64,000 bases of DNA from Panagrolaimus kolymaensis (lineage: Eukaryota; Nematoda; Chromadorea; Rhabditida; Panagrolaimidae), in NCBI GenBank assembly GCA_028622995.1, contig JAJQJQ010000017.1, positions 1,116,001 to 1,180,000 on the forward strand, read 5' to 3'. Below are positions 13,050 through 23,684 of this stretch, piece after piece. The notes below the pieces were generated by a model, which was given only the letters and a program-made list of their open reading frames with translations, made no database searches and had not been told where the DNA came from. The first letter of the stretch is position 1; every line of letters begins with the position of its first letter. The position numbers and the translations under genes were made by a program.

Positions 13050-14756
13050 ATGAATGCAATTGAATGGGATATTGCCGCTGAAGAACACTTCGACATTAAT
13101 GGAGGAAGCGGTTGTGGAAATATTAGATTGCCTAAAATTTGTCGCCTCATTATTGATACTCCTATTTTTCAAAGACTTCGTCGTATCAAACAACTGGGAA
13201 TAACAGAACTTGTATTTCCCAATGCAAATCACAATCGTTTTATTCATTCTATTGGGTGGGTTTTGAATTCTCGAAATACAACAATAATAAAACAATTTTT
13301 ATAGCACTTGTGAATTTGCATTTGAGGAAATGAAAATTTTAAAGAAATATCATAGTGAAATGGTCGATGGCGCTGATATCCTTTGTGTGGGATTGGCTGC
13401 CCTATGTCATGATCTTGGGCATGGTCCTTACTCTCATTTATTCGAGGATGTATTCCCTTCGCATTTTCGGGTTAATTACGCCACTGTTATTTATAACCAA
13501 TTAAAATAAACTCTTGCAGCATGAAAATATGTCGGTTACACTTCTCAACAAATTATTGACTGACTATCCTCAGGTTAAAGATGGATTGAGCCGTTATTTG
13601 AACGATGAGCATTTTCAATTGATTGAACAATTAATCAATCCACCTGATTTCAAAAACATTGATTCAAATTGGACTCTTCTTGTTCCACGTGAAAAAGCAT
13701 TTCTCTTTGCCGTTGTCTCCAATCCTTTAAATGGTTTGGATGTGGATAAATTCGAATACATGTTGAGAGATAGTAATAATAGTGGTGTCAAACTTCCCTT
13801 TGATAAAGTAAACTTGTAAGCTCCCATTTTTTTTTATCTCTTTTAGTTTTTAGGAAATAATTTTGCGCCTTATCTCCACTGCCAGAATATGTCCACATTT
13901 GGATAAAAATTTCGCCTGGATTGCTTACCATGAAAAGCATGGCAGCGAAGTGGCATCAGTTTTTGAAGCTCGTAAACGACTTCATAAAATTGTTTATGCT
14001 CATCGAGTTGCTGTTATTGCTGATGAAATGTAATCATTTTCTATTTAATGATTTATTCCCAATTTATATATTATTTTTTTAGGCTAAAATCGAGTTTGCG
14101 TCTTGCTGCACCTTACTTATATTACAATGGAAAGAATGGCAAACTTCTTCCCCTTGAAAAATGTTTTGATGATCTCGACGCTTACCTTCAATTGGATGAC
14201 AGCATTTATTCAAGGGTATAATTTAAGATAATTGTAATTTTCTTTAGCTAAACTTTTAAGATATTGACTTCTCCTCTCCCTGAAATGGAACAATCAAAAA
14301 AGCTCTTATTGAAGATTGAACAGCGCCAGTTCCCTCACATCGTTGCTAAATTCGACGATCTTGAAGCTGATGTTAGTTTGAAAAACTTGGTCAATCTTGC
14401 TTTTGTAAAAGAATAAATTTCAGGTTGATCCACAACAGATTAAAGCAGGAATTGAAAAAATTTTGAAAACTCTCCAACTTTCATTTGATGCCGCCCAAAT
14501 GAAGGTTATTTTGAAAACCTTCCATGCTGGAAAAGGAAATCAAAATCCTTTTCCTTTTGTTCTCTTTTATTCGAGAAAAAATCCAAGCAATACCTTCATT
14601 TCTCACTCAGAGAATTTGAAGTGCAAATCCTCTATCTTCATTTTTGGTCATTATAACTGCACCGAAAAAGATGCAAAAATAATTTTTGATCATTTAAAAA
14701 CTTATGCTGCTAAGCATAATATTCATCGCCCAGTCGATATGTTCAAAAATAGCTAA
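13050..14756 (+). CDS. SAMHD1: SAMHD1-type HD-domain dNTP triphosphohydrolase
   Basis: Seven exons (13050-13255, 13305-13470, 13520-13807, 13854-14029, 14083-14215, 14261-14371, 14424-14756), 470 aa. The HD fold is complete: [25 protein letters not shown] (first metal His), [15 protein letters not shown] (His-Asp), and [14 protein letters not shown] (last metal Asp). The C-terminal half ([30 protein letters not shown]) follows the SAMHD1 lobe used for tetramerisation and allosteric nucleotide binding. Vertebrate SAMHD1 cleaves dNTPs to deoxynucleoside plus triphosphate, controlling dNTP pools; here the same activity is expected because all four metal ligands are present. There is no N-terminal SAM domain: the protein starts about 15 residues before the HD region. 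The gene diverges from CHD1L. Confidence 0.95.
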
Positions 14757-15079
14757 GCGTGCTAATGGATATGCTTTATTTAATCATTCATCAATATTTT
14801 CTTTCACATCTTACCGTATTCGCCGCTACTTTTAATATTGATTTTGAAAACTTTAAACTTTTTACTTTTTGTAAATATGTATATATCCATTTTTTCCTCA
14901 GGTTTATATATCCCAAAATCTTTCATAATTTGCGACAAAATTTTATACTGCCATAATTGTCTTACTTCTTTTATATATATTTTAATTTTCAATTTTTTAA
15001 CCTTCCAAAATAAATCTTTATTTATTAACAAACAAAAAATATGAGCTACAACTAAATCTATAGTAAATCAAACCCATTA
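14757..15079. other. convergent 3' flank
   Basis: About 320 bp between the SAMHD1-like stop and the first FDPS stop on the other strand. AT-rich, with AATAAA-like polyadenylation hexamers on either strand. Nothing else seen. Confidence 0.5.
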
Positions 15080-16300
15080 TTAAGTTTTTCGTCCAACCAA
15101 AGCTTCCACCAAAGAATGCAACAATTGTCTTACTTCAATTTTTTGGAAATTATCGATTTTTTCATGAAGCGATGATACAGCTTGATTTTGATATTGTAGA
15201 AAATCTTTATCAATCTTTGAATCATAAATTATTTGACGTGCAATGGCGATATTTTCAGGATCAGATTTGCCAAAATTTTTCTAAAAAATAAAGAAAGACT
15301 GATTAAAAGATATAAATCGAACTATTATTAAGCTTCACCTTGAAAGTATTAAATATTTTCATATCATTTGAAATTTTTTCTACAGTCCGGCATGAAATCC
15401 AAGTGCATTTACCATTTCCAATATCACCACTTGATTTTCCCGTAATTTTTTCATCTCCAAAAACATCTAAGAAATCATCCTAAATAAAGTTTATTGAAAC
15501 ACGGCGAATAATAAATAATGAGTAAACCTGAGCTTGAAAAAGATAACCAATATCATATGCAATCCTTTGATAATCATTTGAATAATGAAGAATATCAGCT
15601 AATTGAAATCCAATTGCCAATGGACAATAAAATGAATAATGGCTGGTTTTATGTTCAACGAGTTGAGTATACCGTTCCCAGTTACATGTTTCAATCGTAG
15701 TTGATCCACCATCCAAAAATTGTCCAATTACAGTTTTAAATTTTGCCTAAAAAATAAACCATCGCAATATTTATATTAACTACAAAATAACTTACATCAG
15801 CAATAGTTTCAAGAATTATTTCTTTATTAGGATGATTTGGAATAGTATCTCTTACAACTTTATCAATTCCACAATCAATTATAAAACCATCGTTAATGGC
15901 TTGAAGCCCAATTCCCGGCATTGTATACCAACATGGACGTCCCCGGCGTGTTTTTGATTGATCCATAATATCATCCAAAATTAAGAAATATGTTTGTATC
16001 TAAATATAATTATTGACATAAAAATTTAATAAATAAAAAAGTTTTTACCATTTCCATTGTGCCTGCAACTTTTGCAGCTTGAAAAATTTCATCTTCGCTT
16101 GCTTTTGGACTCAAAGCAATAAATGTGTTTAATGCTAATCGACTTCTTTGATGTTTTCCACCAGCCATGTTATGATCAAAAATCGTTGAAATTCTTTTAG
16201 AACAATCTTGAGCTTCTTTGTTTTTCAATGATCGAATTGCTGAATTTATTAAAGTCTCTTTCAAACTTTTTAAAACTCCTTCCATAAGTTTCTGACTCAT
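15080..16300 (-). CDS. FDPS: farnesyl diphosphate synthase, copy 1
   Basis: Five exons (16049-16300, 15796-15999, 15528-15746, 15339-15479, 15080-15280), 338 aa, a normal length for the family. Landmarks: AGGKHQRSR, first Asp-rich motif [37 protein letters not shown] (second Asp-rich motif), GKCTW. These bind the Mg-diphosphates of IPP, DMAPP and GPP. The residues 5 and 4 before the first motif are Tyr and Phe (TYFLILDD), the bulky pair that limits the chain to C15 in animal enzymes. The product is FPP for protein prenylation, ubiquinone and dolichol; nematodes generally do not make sterols from it. Tandem with a diverged copy 385 bp upstream; the last three exons have the same lengths in both. 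Confidence 0.95.
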
Positions 16301-16685
16301 TTTTTTGGTTGACCTAAAAAAATTGTGAGTAAAAAAAGATGTTAGAATTTTATTTATAAAAAAGTAAACGGGAATGATTTTACAGTATGTTCGTACGTAG
16401 AAAAATAAAACAATAAGAATAAGCGAAATTTATTATAAATTAATTTTAAAAAATCCCCTCCCAAATTACAATTATAAAAGTGAACCCATCAAGCAGAAGA
16501 AGAAAAATGATTGAAAATTAGGCAAGTGAACATACAAACATATTAGGAAAAAGGAACAATGAATAAAATCACCGGTATCTGATAATAATTGATTCACGAA
16601 AAAACGAAAAAAAAGAGATGTTTCATATTTAGTTTTTTACTCTTTCACATTGTCATCTGAGCTGTGACAAAGACAAAATAGGATG
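16301..16685. other. spacer between tandem FDPS copies
   Basis: 385 bp between the stop of FDPS copy 2 and the start of copy 1, both on minus. AT-rich, no ORF or repeat seen. Too long for a typical tight C. elegans operon spacer but an operon cannot be excluded. Confidence 0.5.
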
Positions 16686-18164
16686 CTACTTTTTTCGATT
16701 TATCAAAGATTTAAATATGGATTGAAAGGCGGGCTTCACTTTGTTAATGGGAAAGTTTTCGATTTTTTGATTAATAGTTTCCAACATTTTTACTTGAAAA
16801 ATATTAAAATCTTCGATAAGGCCGCATTCTTCCATAATTTCTTTGGCATGGGAGATTTTTTTGGGATCATTGCTTCCGTAAGATTCCTGAAATAAAAAAT
16901 GGGATAAGTTAGATAATACTAATATTTTTTAATTAAACAAAAAACTTGCTTCAAATTTTTTTCGCTTTTCGTTATCGTTTGAAAGCTTTTCCATTGTTTT
17001 GCATGAAAACCATGTGCATTTTCCTTCACGAATATCGCAACATGTTTTACCCGTAATTTCATCATTATCTTGAAAATCTAATAAATCATCCTTAAAATTA
17101 TTATTTATGAATAATTATCAAATTTTTAATTTGTGTAAACAAACCTGAGCTTGAAAAAAATATCCCATTTCTTCAGATAATTCTTTCACTTTATCCAAAT
17201 GTTTATTTTCATTTGCAAGTAAAAATGCTATAGTAATTGGATAATAAAATGTATACCAGCTTGTTTTATTTGCAACGATTTGGGAATATCTTTCAAATGT
17301 ACAATCATTGGCTTTGGAACTAAAACCATCAAGTTCTTGACCATCTGAGGTTACTTGAATTGTCTAAAATATTTATAGAGCTTAATTTGATTTTATCGCT
17401 AAATGGATACTTGAACACTCCATGAAGCTTCAGATGGAAAAAAAATTAAATGGAAAAAAAGTGGAAAAGTTTTATGGATGTCAAAGCTGCAGACTAAATA
17501 ATAAAAATATTTTCAAAGATGAACGAACCTCCCAAACCATTTTTAAAATAGCTCCAATATTTTTATCAGTTGGAATTGCATTTGAAATTGAAATATTTAC
17601 AAAATTTTGGAGCCTTAAAGAATGATTTAATGCAGTCATTCCAATCGATGGTTTTTGATGCCAGCATGTTTTTGCTCTTCGTGTTTCAGCATTATCCATT
17701 ACATCATCAATTGTAAGAAACACAGCTTGCAATAATTCAATGCTTAACATAACTGTTAATGCAGCTTTTATATCAACGGTTGATTGATCTTTTAATGATT
17801 GAAATACCGCAAAACTCAATCGAGCCCTTGTCATCTTTCCTCCATAAACAGTATGTTCAAAAAACTAAAATAAATAATGTTGCAAACAGTGGAATATAAA
17901 AAATTTTAAACAAACTTCAGAGAATCGCTTTTCCAAAAAACTTTTTTCATTTGAACCAAATTTTGTATAAAAACTTTTAATATATTCTTCTTTCAATGAC
18001 TTCAAACATTCTTTTGCTAAAGTATCAAAATCATCTCCAATATTATTATTGATATTTTTTTCATTGCAGCAGTCTTCAGCATTTTTTGGTCGCTTAAGTG
18101 CAGGCGGCTCTTCACAAATATATTCATGATGTGTGAAAGAGAAATTTTGACTTTTACAATCCAT
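16686..18164 (-). CDS. farnesyl diphosphate synthase-like, diverged tandem copy 2
   Basis: Five exons (17916-18164, 17529-17864, 17145-17363, 16950-17090, 16686-16886), 381 aa. Family landmarks remain: YGGKMTRAR, DDVMDNAETRRA, DGQELDG, ANKTSWYTFYYP, FQAQDDLLD, GKCTW. It differs from copy 1 in a 40-50 residue longer N-terminus (EEPPALKRPKNAED), a different position for intron 1, RRA instead of RRG after the first Asp motif, and Val instead of an aromatic residue five positions before that motif (AVFLTIDD). In animal FPP synthase, shrinking that position lengthens the product, so this copy may make GGPP or another chain; that is inference. Intron 4 (16887-16949) uses a GC-AAGT donor; the exon length of 141 nt, identical to copy 1, supports this reading. 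Confidence 0.9.
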
Positions 18165-19173
18165 TAAAAATAAATTATATATAATATATGATATGTATAA
18201 AATAAGGGCAGTAATTTAAAGCTATAAATTAAAGTTAATTAAAAAAAAGAAAATTTTAGTAAAGGGAAAAAAGTACGCATGGTTTTCAAAAAAAAAGTAG
18301 TTAACTCAATGTTTCGCATAAATTTGGCAATGACTAATTCCAACGACGTTGCTTTCGTTAAAGGAAAGAGGTTTATAAATTTAAGTCTACGTATTTTATA
18401 AAAAAAATTATGTGGGCAAAAGAGTGCGTAAAGATCCAACTATCGGATCGGTCTCAATAAAAAAACATTGTTTGTATATTTTTTTTATTATTTGAATCAT
18501 GAAAATGGCGTGAAAAGCTAAAAAAGGAAGGCAAACAACGTAAGCTTTTCAATATAACTTTTTGTTCACAAAATTTCTTTCGAATAAAAATTTTTGTCCT
18601 CGGGTATTTGTGAAAAACTTTATTACCCCAAGTATCGATTCTCAAACCATCCATTCACTTAATCTTGAGTATCGCAAGCCTTAATGTGGGAGTTTCAACG
18701 TGGAAAGCTTTGAAACGTTTATATCTGCTTTAAAAATGGCATAAACAATTGCTATAATAAAAAAGTCGAAAAACAATTTCGTATCTCTTCATTTTACACT
18801 TTTAGTTTCAACACTGTCACGCTTTTCTCTTTCTCTTTTTCTTCGTTAACTTTTAAGATGTAAAAGATTTTTTTGTGTAATCGAAGGCATTTACGAAAGA
18901 AACGTATTGAACTGCTCAAAAACAGACACAAACAAATTTGTCATCTTTGATATAATCGGACATAAAATAAATAAGTTTATGCATACATATAAAAAAATGG
19001 GTAAGTAAAGCGATAGGAAGAAGAATAACCTGTAAAATGCATAAATAATAATAATAATGAAAAAATAAATAATACACGTTTAAAAAAGAAAAAACATGGC
19101 AATTCTTTTTTATGGAGAAAGTTGTTGAAAATTTTATAACTTTCAATGAAGCTTTTGTACCTCTCCAATCAAT
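18165..19173. other. intergenic, nothing recognised
   Basis: AT-rich spacer between the 5' end of FDPS copy 2 and the 3' end of the WAVE gene; holds the FDPS promoter side. Short minus-strand ORFs here have no coding character. Confidence 0.5.
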
Positions 19174-20736
19174 TTAATCCCATTCATCCTCATCTGATTC
19201 ATTATCGCTAGCATGAGCATTAACATTTCTCATTCGCTGACGAAGAATTGCGGCAACATCCTGGCCTTTCTCTAATGCAGCTTTTTCTTCTTCCTTTTCT
19301 TTTTGTTGTTGAACTTTTTTCAATGTAATACCTGCTTGAATTTGAGAAAGTAAATTTTCACGTGCTATTGAAGGCCCCTTTGAAGCAGTGGGTGCTGCAG
19401 ATGATGAGCCGCCCGTTGTAGCACTATTACTTCCGCCAAAAGATGTGGCTTGAATGGTTGATGTTGTCATTAATGAAACTGGTGGAGGTGGCGGAGGAGG
19501 TGGTGGTGGAGGTGCTCTTGCAGTTGAACCCATTACAGCTGAGGGTGGTGGAGGTAAATCATTATCAATAGCTTGAGGAGGTGCTGCTGGAGCTTCAATT
19601 AATTTCATTGGAGTTATTGGTAATGAAGCAATAGGAACGGTTGAAGCGGAAGAATTATATGATTGTGGAGAATTCAAATTTGGCATCAATGATGTATGAT
19701 CCGATAGTGGTGGAGGAGGTGGCGGCAGTTCATCGTCGTCCGCATCAATAAGACCGAGATCATTAGCTTGAGTAAGATTTAAACCTTGGAAATTAGCTGA
19801 AATTCTATTTGTTGTAGGATAAGATTGAGATGGTTGAGATGAAGAAGGATTAGGTCGATTTGGTGCCATACGTGATTGAGAAATATTATGAATTGACATT
19901 CCCGGTGGAGGCGGCATATTATCTTGAAAAGCTGCTTGGTTATGATTTCGAAGTAATTGAGGCGCTTGATATTCGCTTGGGAAATGCATAAATTCACCAT
20001 TTTGGTGGTTAATTTTAGATTGATAATGTCCCAAAACAACATTGCTTTGAATTGGTGTAATACCAGAGGATGGTTGTCGGGTTGCACTTGTTGAAGTTCG
20101 CTGTTTGCGTCTACGTGATGGCGATCCATTTCTATCACCAGATGGACTTCTTGCAGAGCGAGCAGTTTTTCTATTTTCTAATGGAGCTTCTTTGAGCATT
20201 TCTTCTTTCCATAAATCAAAAAAGTAATCAGGATTTGTGTAATATTTCAGAGCGCTTTTAGAATCATCGCGATAAGGATTAAGCAAATCCAATTGTGGAG
20301 GGTCTTCGCATTTATTATAAAGTTCTGCAATAGCTGGAGGTAAAGTTTGTCGATCCAAAGTATGTTGGTCGATAATATTCAAAGATTTGAAAGCCTTTCT
20401 TTTACCATCCAATGATGCTAAAATATTATTTAAAATCAGAAAGAACTCAAGTTTATGCTTACCTGGTGCTAAAATAACTTCTTGTGGATTTGCAAGATTT
20501 TCTTGTAATCTAGAAATTCGATCATGAATTCTTTCAATTCTACGATCATGGTTAGCAATTTCTTTATGAACATCACCAAAAATTTGGCACGCATGTTGAG
20601 TTAACGAGCTCATTTGTCGCATTAAATTAGCCATCGTGCCATTTGCAACCCATTCTAATTCATTACTTTGTACTCCTGGTGGCAATCTTCCTTGTGATAT
20701 ATTCACAGGACTTATACTTCGCGTTATCATTGGCAT
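19174..20736 (-). CDS. wve-1: WAVE/SCAR actin-nucleation promoting factor
   Basis: Two exons (20463-20736 and 19174-20417), 505 aa. N-terminal SCAR homology domain: LPPGVQSNELEWVANGTMANLMRQ-type helix, LDRQTLP, NPYRDDSKSALKYYTNPDYFFDLWKEEM. A basic stretch (SRRRKQR) follows, then Pro-rich tracts (PPPPPP near residues 310, 390 and 400), and a C-terminal VCA module: WH2 helix ARENLLSQIQAGITLKKV, central ILRQRMRN, and acidic DNESDEDEWD ending in Trp. In the WAVE regulatory complex it links Rac to Arp2/3 and branched actin in the cytoplasm. Intron 20418-20462 is 45 nt, has no in-frame stop and would add 15 aa if retained; splicing restores the family sequence (PASLDGKRKAF). The gene diverges from CHMP2B. 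Confidence 0.96.
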   Translation of the reverse strand: MPMITRSISPVNISQGRLPPGVQSNELEWVANGTMANLMRQMSSLTQHACQIFGDVHKEIANHDRRIERIHDRISRLQENLANPQEVILAPGKHKLEFFLILNNILASLDGKRKAFKSLNIIDQHTLDRQTLPPAIAELYNKCEDPPQLDLLNPYRDDSKSALKYYTNPDYFFDLWKEEMLKEAPLENRKTARSARSPSGDRNGSPSRRRKQRTSTSATRQPSSGITPIQSNVVLGHYQSKINHQNGEFMHFPSEYQAPQLLRNHNQAAFQDNMPPPPGMSIHNISQSRMAPNRPNPSSSQPSQSYPTTNRISANFQGLNLTQANDLGLIDADDDELPPPPPPLSDHTSLMPNLNSPQSYNSSASTVPIASLPITPMKLIEAPAAPPQAIDNDLPPPPSAVMGSTARAPPPPPPPPPPPVSLMTTSTIQATSFGGSNSATTGGSSSAAPTASKGPSIARENLLSQIQAGITLKKVQQQKEKEEEKAALEKGQDVAAILRQRMRNVNAHASDNESDEDEWD

Positions 20737-20869
20737 CTTAAAAGAATTGAATTACTCATGAATTTAGAGGTAGTACAAATTTACTTTTAATTTTAGTAAT
20801 TATTATTGAGACTATACTAACTCAAAAGTTATTATTTGAACAAGAATATTTGTAACAAATAAAGAGATA

Positions 20870-21097
20870 CTATTGCTTTTTCGAAAGCATCAAGCAACAA
20901 AAAAAATGAAGCAAGTCCATAATTACAAAACATATTCGCGCTAAAACCTCTTCTTTTTTCCCAAAGCCTTTCAAATGCAACGCATAAGAAAGAAGCAAGC
21001 AAACCAGCAGAGTTTCGAAAGGTGCTGATGTCATTACTCCTCGTCGTTGGCTATAAATATTTCGTTTGATAGCTTTTTTTTCTGACTCATTCGACAT
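20870..21097 (-). CDS. candidate small membrane protein, unknown
   Basis: Single-exon ORF of 75 codons with well-mixed codons in an otherwise AT-rich spacer. Polar basic N-terminus (KKAIKRNIYSQRRG), then two hydrophobic stretches (TLLVCLLLSYAL and CFVIMDLLHFFCCLML) ending SKKQ. It lies between the WAVE start and the divergent CHMP2B start, so it would occupy both promoters. No family recognised; it may be a real short gene, an upstream exon, or chance. Confidence 0.3.
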   Translation of the reverse strand: MSNESEKKAIKRNIYSQRRGVMTSAPFETLLVCLLLSYALHLKGFGKKEEVLARICFVIMDLLHFFCCLMLSKKQ

Positions 21098-21164
21098 AAC
21101 ATTATTGTTAGAGTTAAGATTTTTTTCATTTTAACGGAAAATTTTCTATTTCAAATAATCAGAT

Positions 21165-21957
21165 ATGAATTTCTTCAAAAAAGAAGATCCAAAAGGTTTG
21201 TTTACATATTTATATTGTTATTACTTTGTTGTTTACTCTCTTTTTTTTTAGAAATGCAAAGAGCTAATGATCGCCAAATTCGACGAACTGGACGAGATTT
21301 ATCCCATGATCACAAGCAACTCGAACGTCGTGAAAAAGAACTTGAAGCTGAAATTAAAAAGCTAGCAAAGACGGGTCAAACTGACGCATGTAAAACTCTT
21401 GCAAAACAACTTATACAACTTCGTCAACATAAAACTAAAAATGTCGCAATGAATGCAAGGATAACATCTGTTGGGCATCAAGCAAAGTGAGTTTTTATTG
21501 GTGGAAATACAATTTATTACCGTAATTTTATTTTCAGAACAATGAATAGCATGAATACAATGGCTAAAGCAATGGGAACTACAGCTCAAACAATGAAAGT
21601 TGTTGATAAACAGATGCCACTTGAGAAATTTGCTGCTGATATGAGGGACTTTCAACAAACCAATGATAGAATGGATATGAAATCAGAGGTGATTTCTGAA
21701 ACTCTTGATTCAATGCTTGATGTTGATGAAGGTGAAGAAGATGCTGTCATTGATCAAGTTCTTAATGAGATTGGTATTGAAGTGCGAGGAAAGGTGAGTG
21801 AAATATATAAAATAGATATAAGAATAAATGAAATAATTTATAGATGCCTTCTGTCCCCATGGGAACTGCAGACTTTACAAGTGCAAAAACCAAAGCAGGT
21901 GGAAATAAAATTAGTGATGCTGATTTGGATCGAATGCTTGCTTCTTTGAAAAGCTAA
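21165..21957 (+). CDS. CHMP2B: CHMP2B-type ESCRT-III subunit
   Basis: Four exons (21165-21195, 21252-21486, 21538-21793, 21844-21957), 211 aa. The protein is charged and helical throughout: basic N-terminal half (RELKK-type helices, EAEIKKLAKTGQTDACK, AKQLIQLRQHKTK) and acidic C-terminal half (DVDEGEEDAVIDQVLNEIGIE) ending in a MIT-interacting motif (DADLDRMLASLKS). The IxxVLNEIGIE and TMNSMNTMAKAMGTTAQTM segments fit CHMP2B better than CHMP2A. ESCRT-III polymers cut membrane necks in endosomal sorting and cytokinesis; VPS4 binds the C-terminal motif. A CAG lies 2 nt upstream of the ATG, a possible trans-splice acceptor. Introns are 51-56 nt. Confidence 0.95.
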
Positions 21958-22056
21958 AAAAAATTGCCTTGTTTATTATTATTGTCTTTTTGTAAAATAT
22001 TTTTTGTACAGTATAATTTATGTATGTATTTATATCTTTGTGTAAAAAAAACTTAC

Positions 22057-23015
22057 TTAAATTTTGATAACACATTCAATTGGGCAATGATCGCTACCAT
22101 AAACTTTTGAAAGGTGTTTCATTTCAACAACATTCTCATAAATTCTTTCGCTTACAATAAAGTAATCAATTCTCCAACCAATATTTCGAGCTCTTGCATT
22201 CGCAAAATATGTCCAATAAGTGTAGCAATGTGTTTCCTCAGGATTCATTTTGCGATAAACATCAACAAAACCCGATTCAAGCAAGTGAGTAAAATCTTCT
22301 CTTTCTTGATCAGTAAAACCTGCGGATTTATTTCTATTTGAATCGGGATTTCTCAAATCTAAATATTAGCTTTTTTAAATACATAGACTCAAATAAAATG
22401 CTCACCAATTTCGTTATGTGCAACGTTAAGATCTCCTGTGAAAATTACTGGCTTTTCTTTATCTAATTCTTCTAACTTTGCAACAACATGGGCTTCCCAC
22501 TCATGTCTAGCAGGCAAATTTTGCAATTTGTCACCAGAATTGATGACATAAGTCCCAATTATGTGGAAAGTTTCAAACTCGGCATGAATCCATCTTCCTT
22601 GATCATCAAATTTTTGTTCACCAAATCCAAAGTTAACCTTTAAAGGTTTTTCTCGAGTTAACATTGCAACTCCCGCATGTCCTTTCTTTACTTTGGATGG
22701 AACCAAATATTTGTAGGGATATTGTAAGGCTTCAATTTCAGCTGGAAATGCATCGCATTTCGTTTCTTGGAGGAATATTATATCTGCATCACTATCACGC
22801 AAAATATTGGCGCAATTCTTCTTCACACAAGCTCGCAAACCTAAAAATATATAGCTGTTTAATAAAGAAGTTTTGAACTATGTATAAAAACCTGCAACAT
22901 TCCATGACAAAATTTTCAAAGGTTGGCTTTCTTTTCTCTTTTTAGCTTCAATTTTTGGTTTACTTCCATTTGATTCAAAAATGGTATAAGTTCGTTTTTG
23001 AGCCATTCCAGACAT
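22057..23015 (-). CDS. exo-3: EXO-3/APE1-family AP endonuclease
   Basis: Three exons (22892-23015, 22406-22840, 22057-22358), 286 aa from the first ATG; a second in-frame ATG three codons later is also possible. Short Lys-rich N-terminus (EAKKRKESQ, possible nuclear signal), then the exonuclease III fold: LSWNVAGLRA, LQETKCDAFP (metal Glu), GHAGVAMLTR, GTYVINSG (catalytic Tyr), GDLNVAHNEID (Asp and Asn), FTDQEREDF, YWTYFANARARNIGWRIDYF and GSDHCPI (catalytic His). All active residues of human APE1 have counterparts. It incises DNA 5' to abasic sites in base excision repair. It converges with CHMP2B; the two stops are 99 bp apart. Confidence 0.96.
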
Positions 23016-23684
23016 CACCCGTAATGATCAAAAAAAATAAATAATGAAAATAGAGATTAAGATACCGGTATGAAAATGTTATAACCACTAATTCGAAAGA
23101 AAAAATTTGTCAAGGTATTTATGGCAAAATGAGATATTTTCGAATAAAGAGGCGGAGACATTTATTGGTATGCACATATTCAAGGATACTGTTAGGAAGT
23201 ATGAGACGAATACCTGATTATGAGTGCAAGATACATATTTTATAAATTTAGACAATTTGAAATTATTGGTTCACTTTGAAATGCAAAATGTGCATACCTT
23301 GTTACTATGCATACGTTATTATTCATCCGAGAATAAAAAGTTTTGGTCTGTTTGAACGATGTAAGTAAATCGAATTTTCTTTCTTTCATAAATTTGCAGT
23401 TGAGTTAATTTTCTAAATGCTTTGCATTACCATATATGTATGTATGTCCAATTATATTTCATTACAAGGTTGTATAATGTAAAAATCCAAGATACACACA
23501 TAATAAACCTTTAAACATTTATGAATAAATCAAATAAATATGCAATGGTTTAACTTTTAAAAACAAACGACAAATATAAGAAAAAAGAATAAACAAAAAA
23601 ACAGGAAGAGTATGAGAGAGTACGCATAAAAAGATAAGATACAATCACATAAAGGAATGAAACCTTATAAATCACTTCTTCTAT
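23016..23684. other. intergenic
   Basis: Spacer between the EXO-3 start and the RRM gene stop, holding the EXO-3 promoter side and the RRM 3' UTR. AT-rich; nothing recognised. Confidence 0.5.

Noticed and set aside
19779..20138. 119-codon ORF on minus in another frame
   Set aside because: Shadow of the WAVE exon, which is clearly coding in its own frame.
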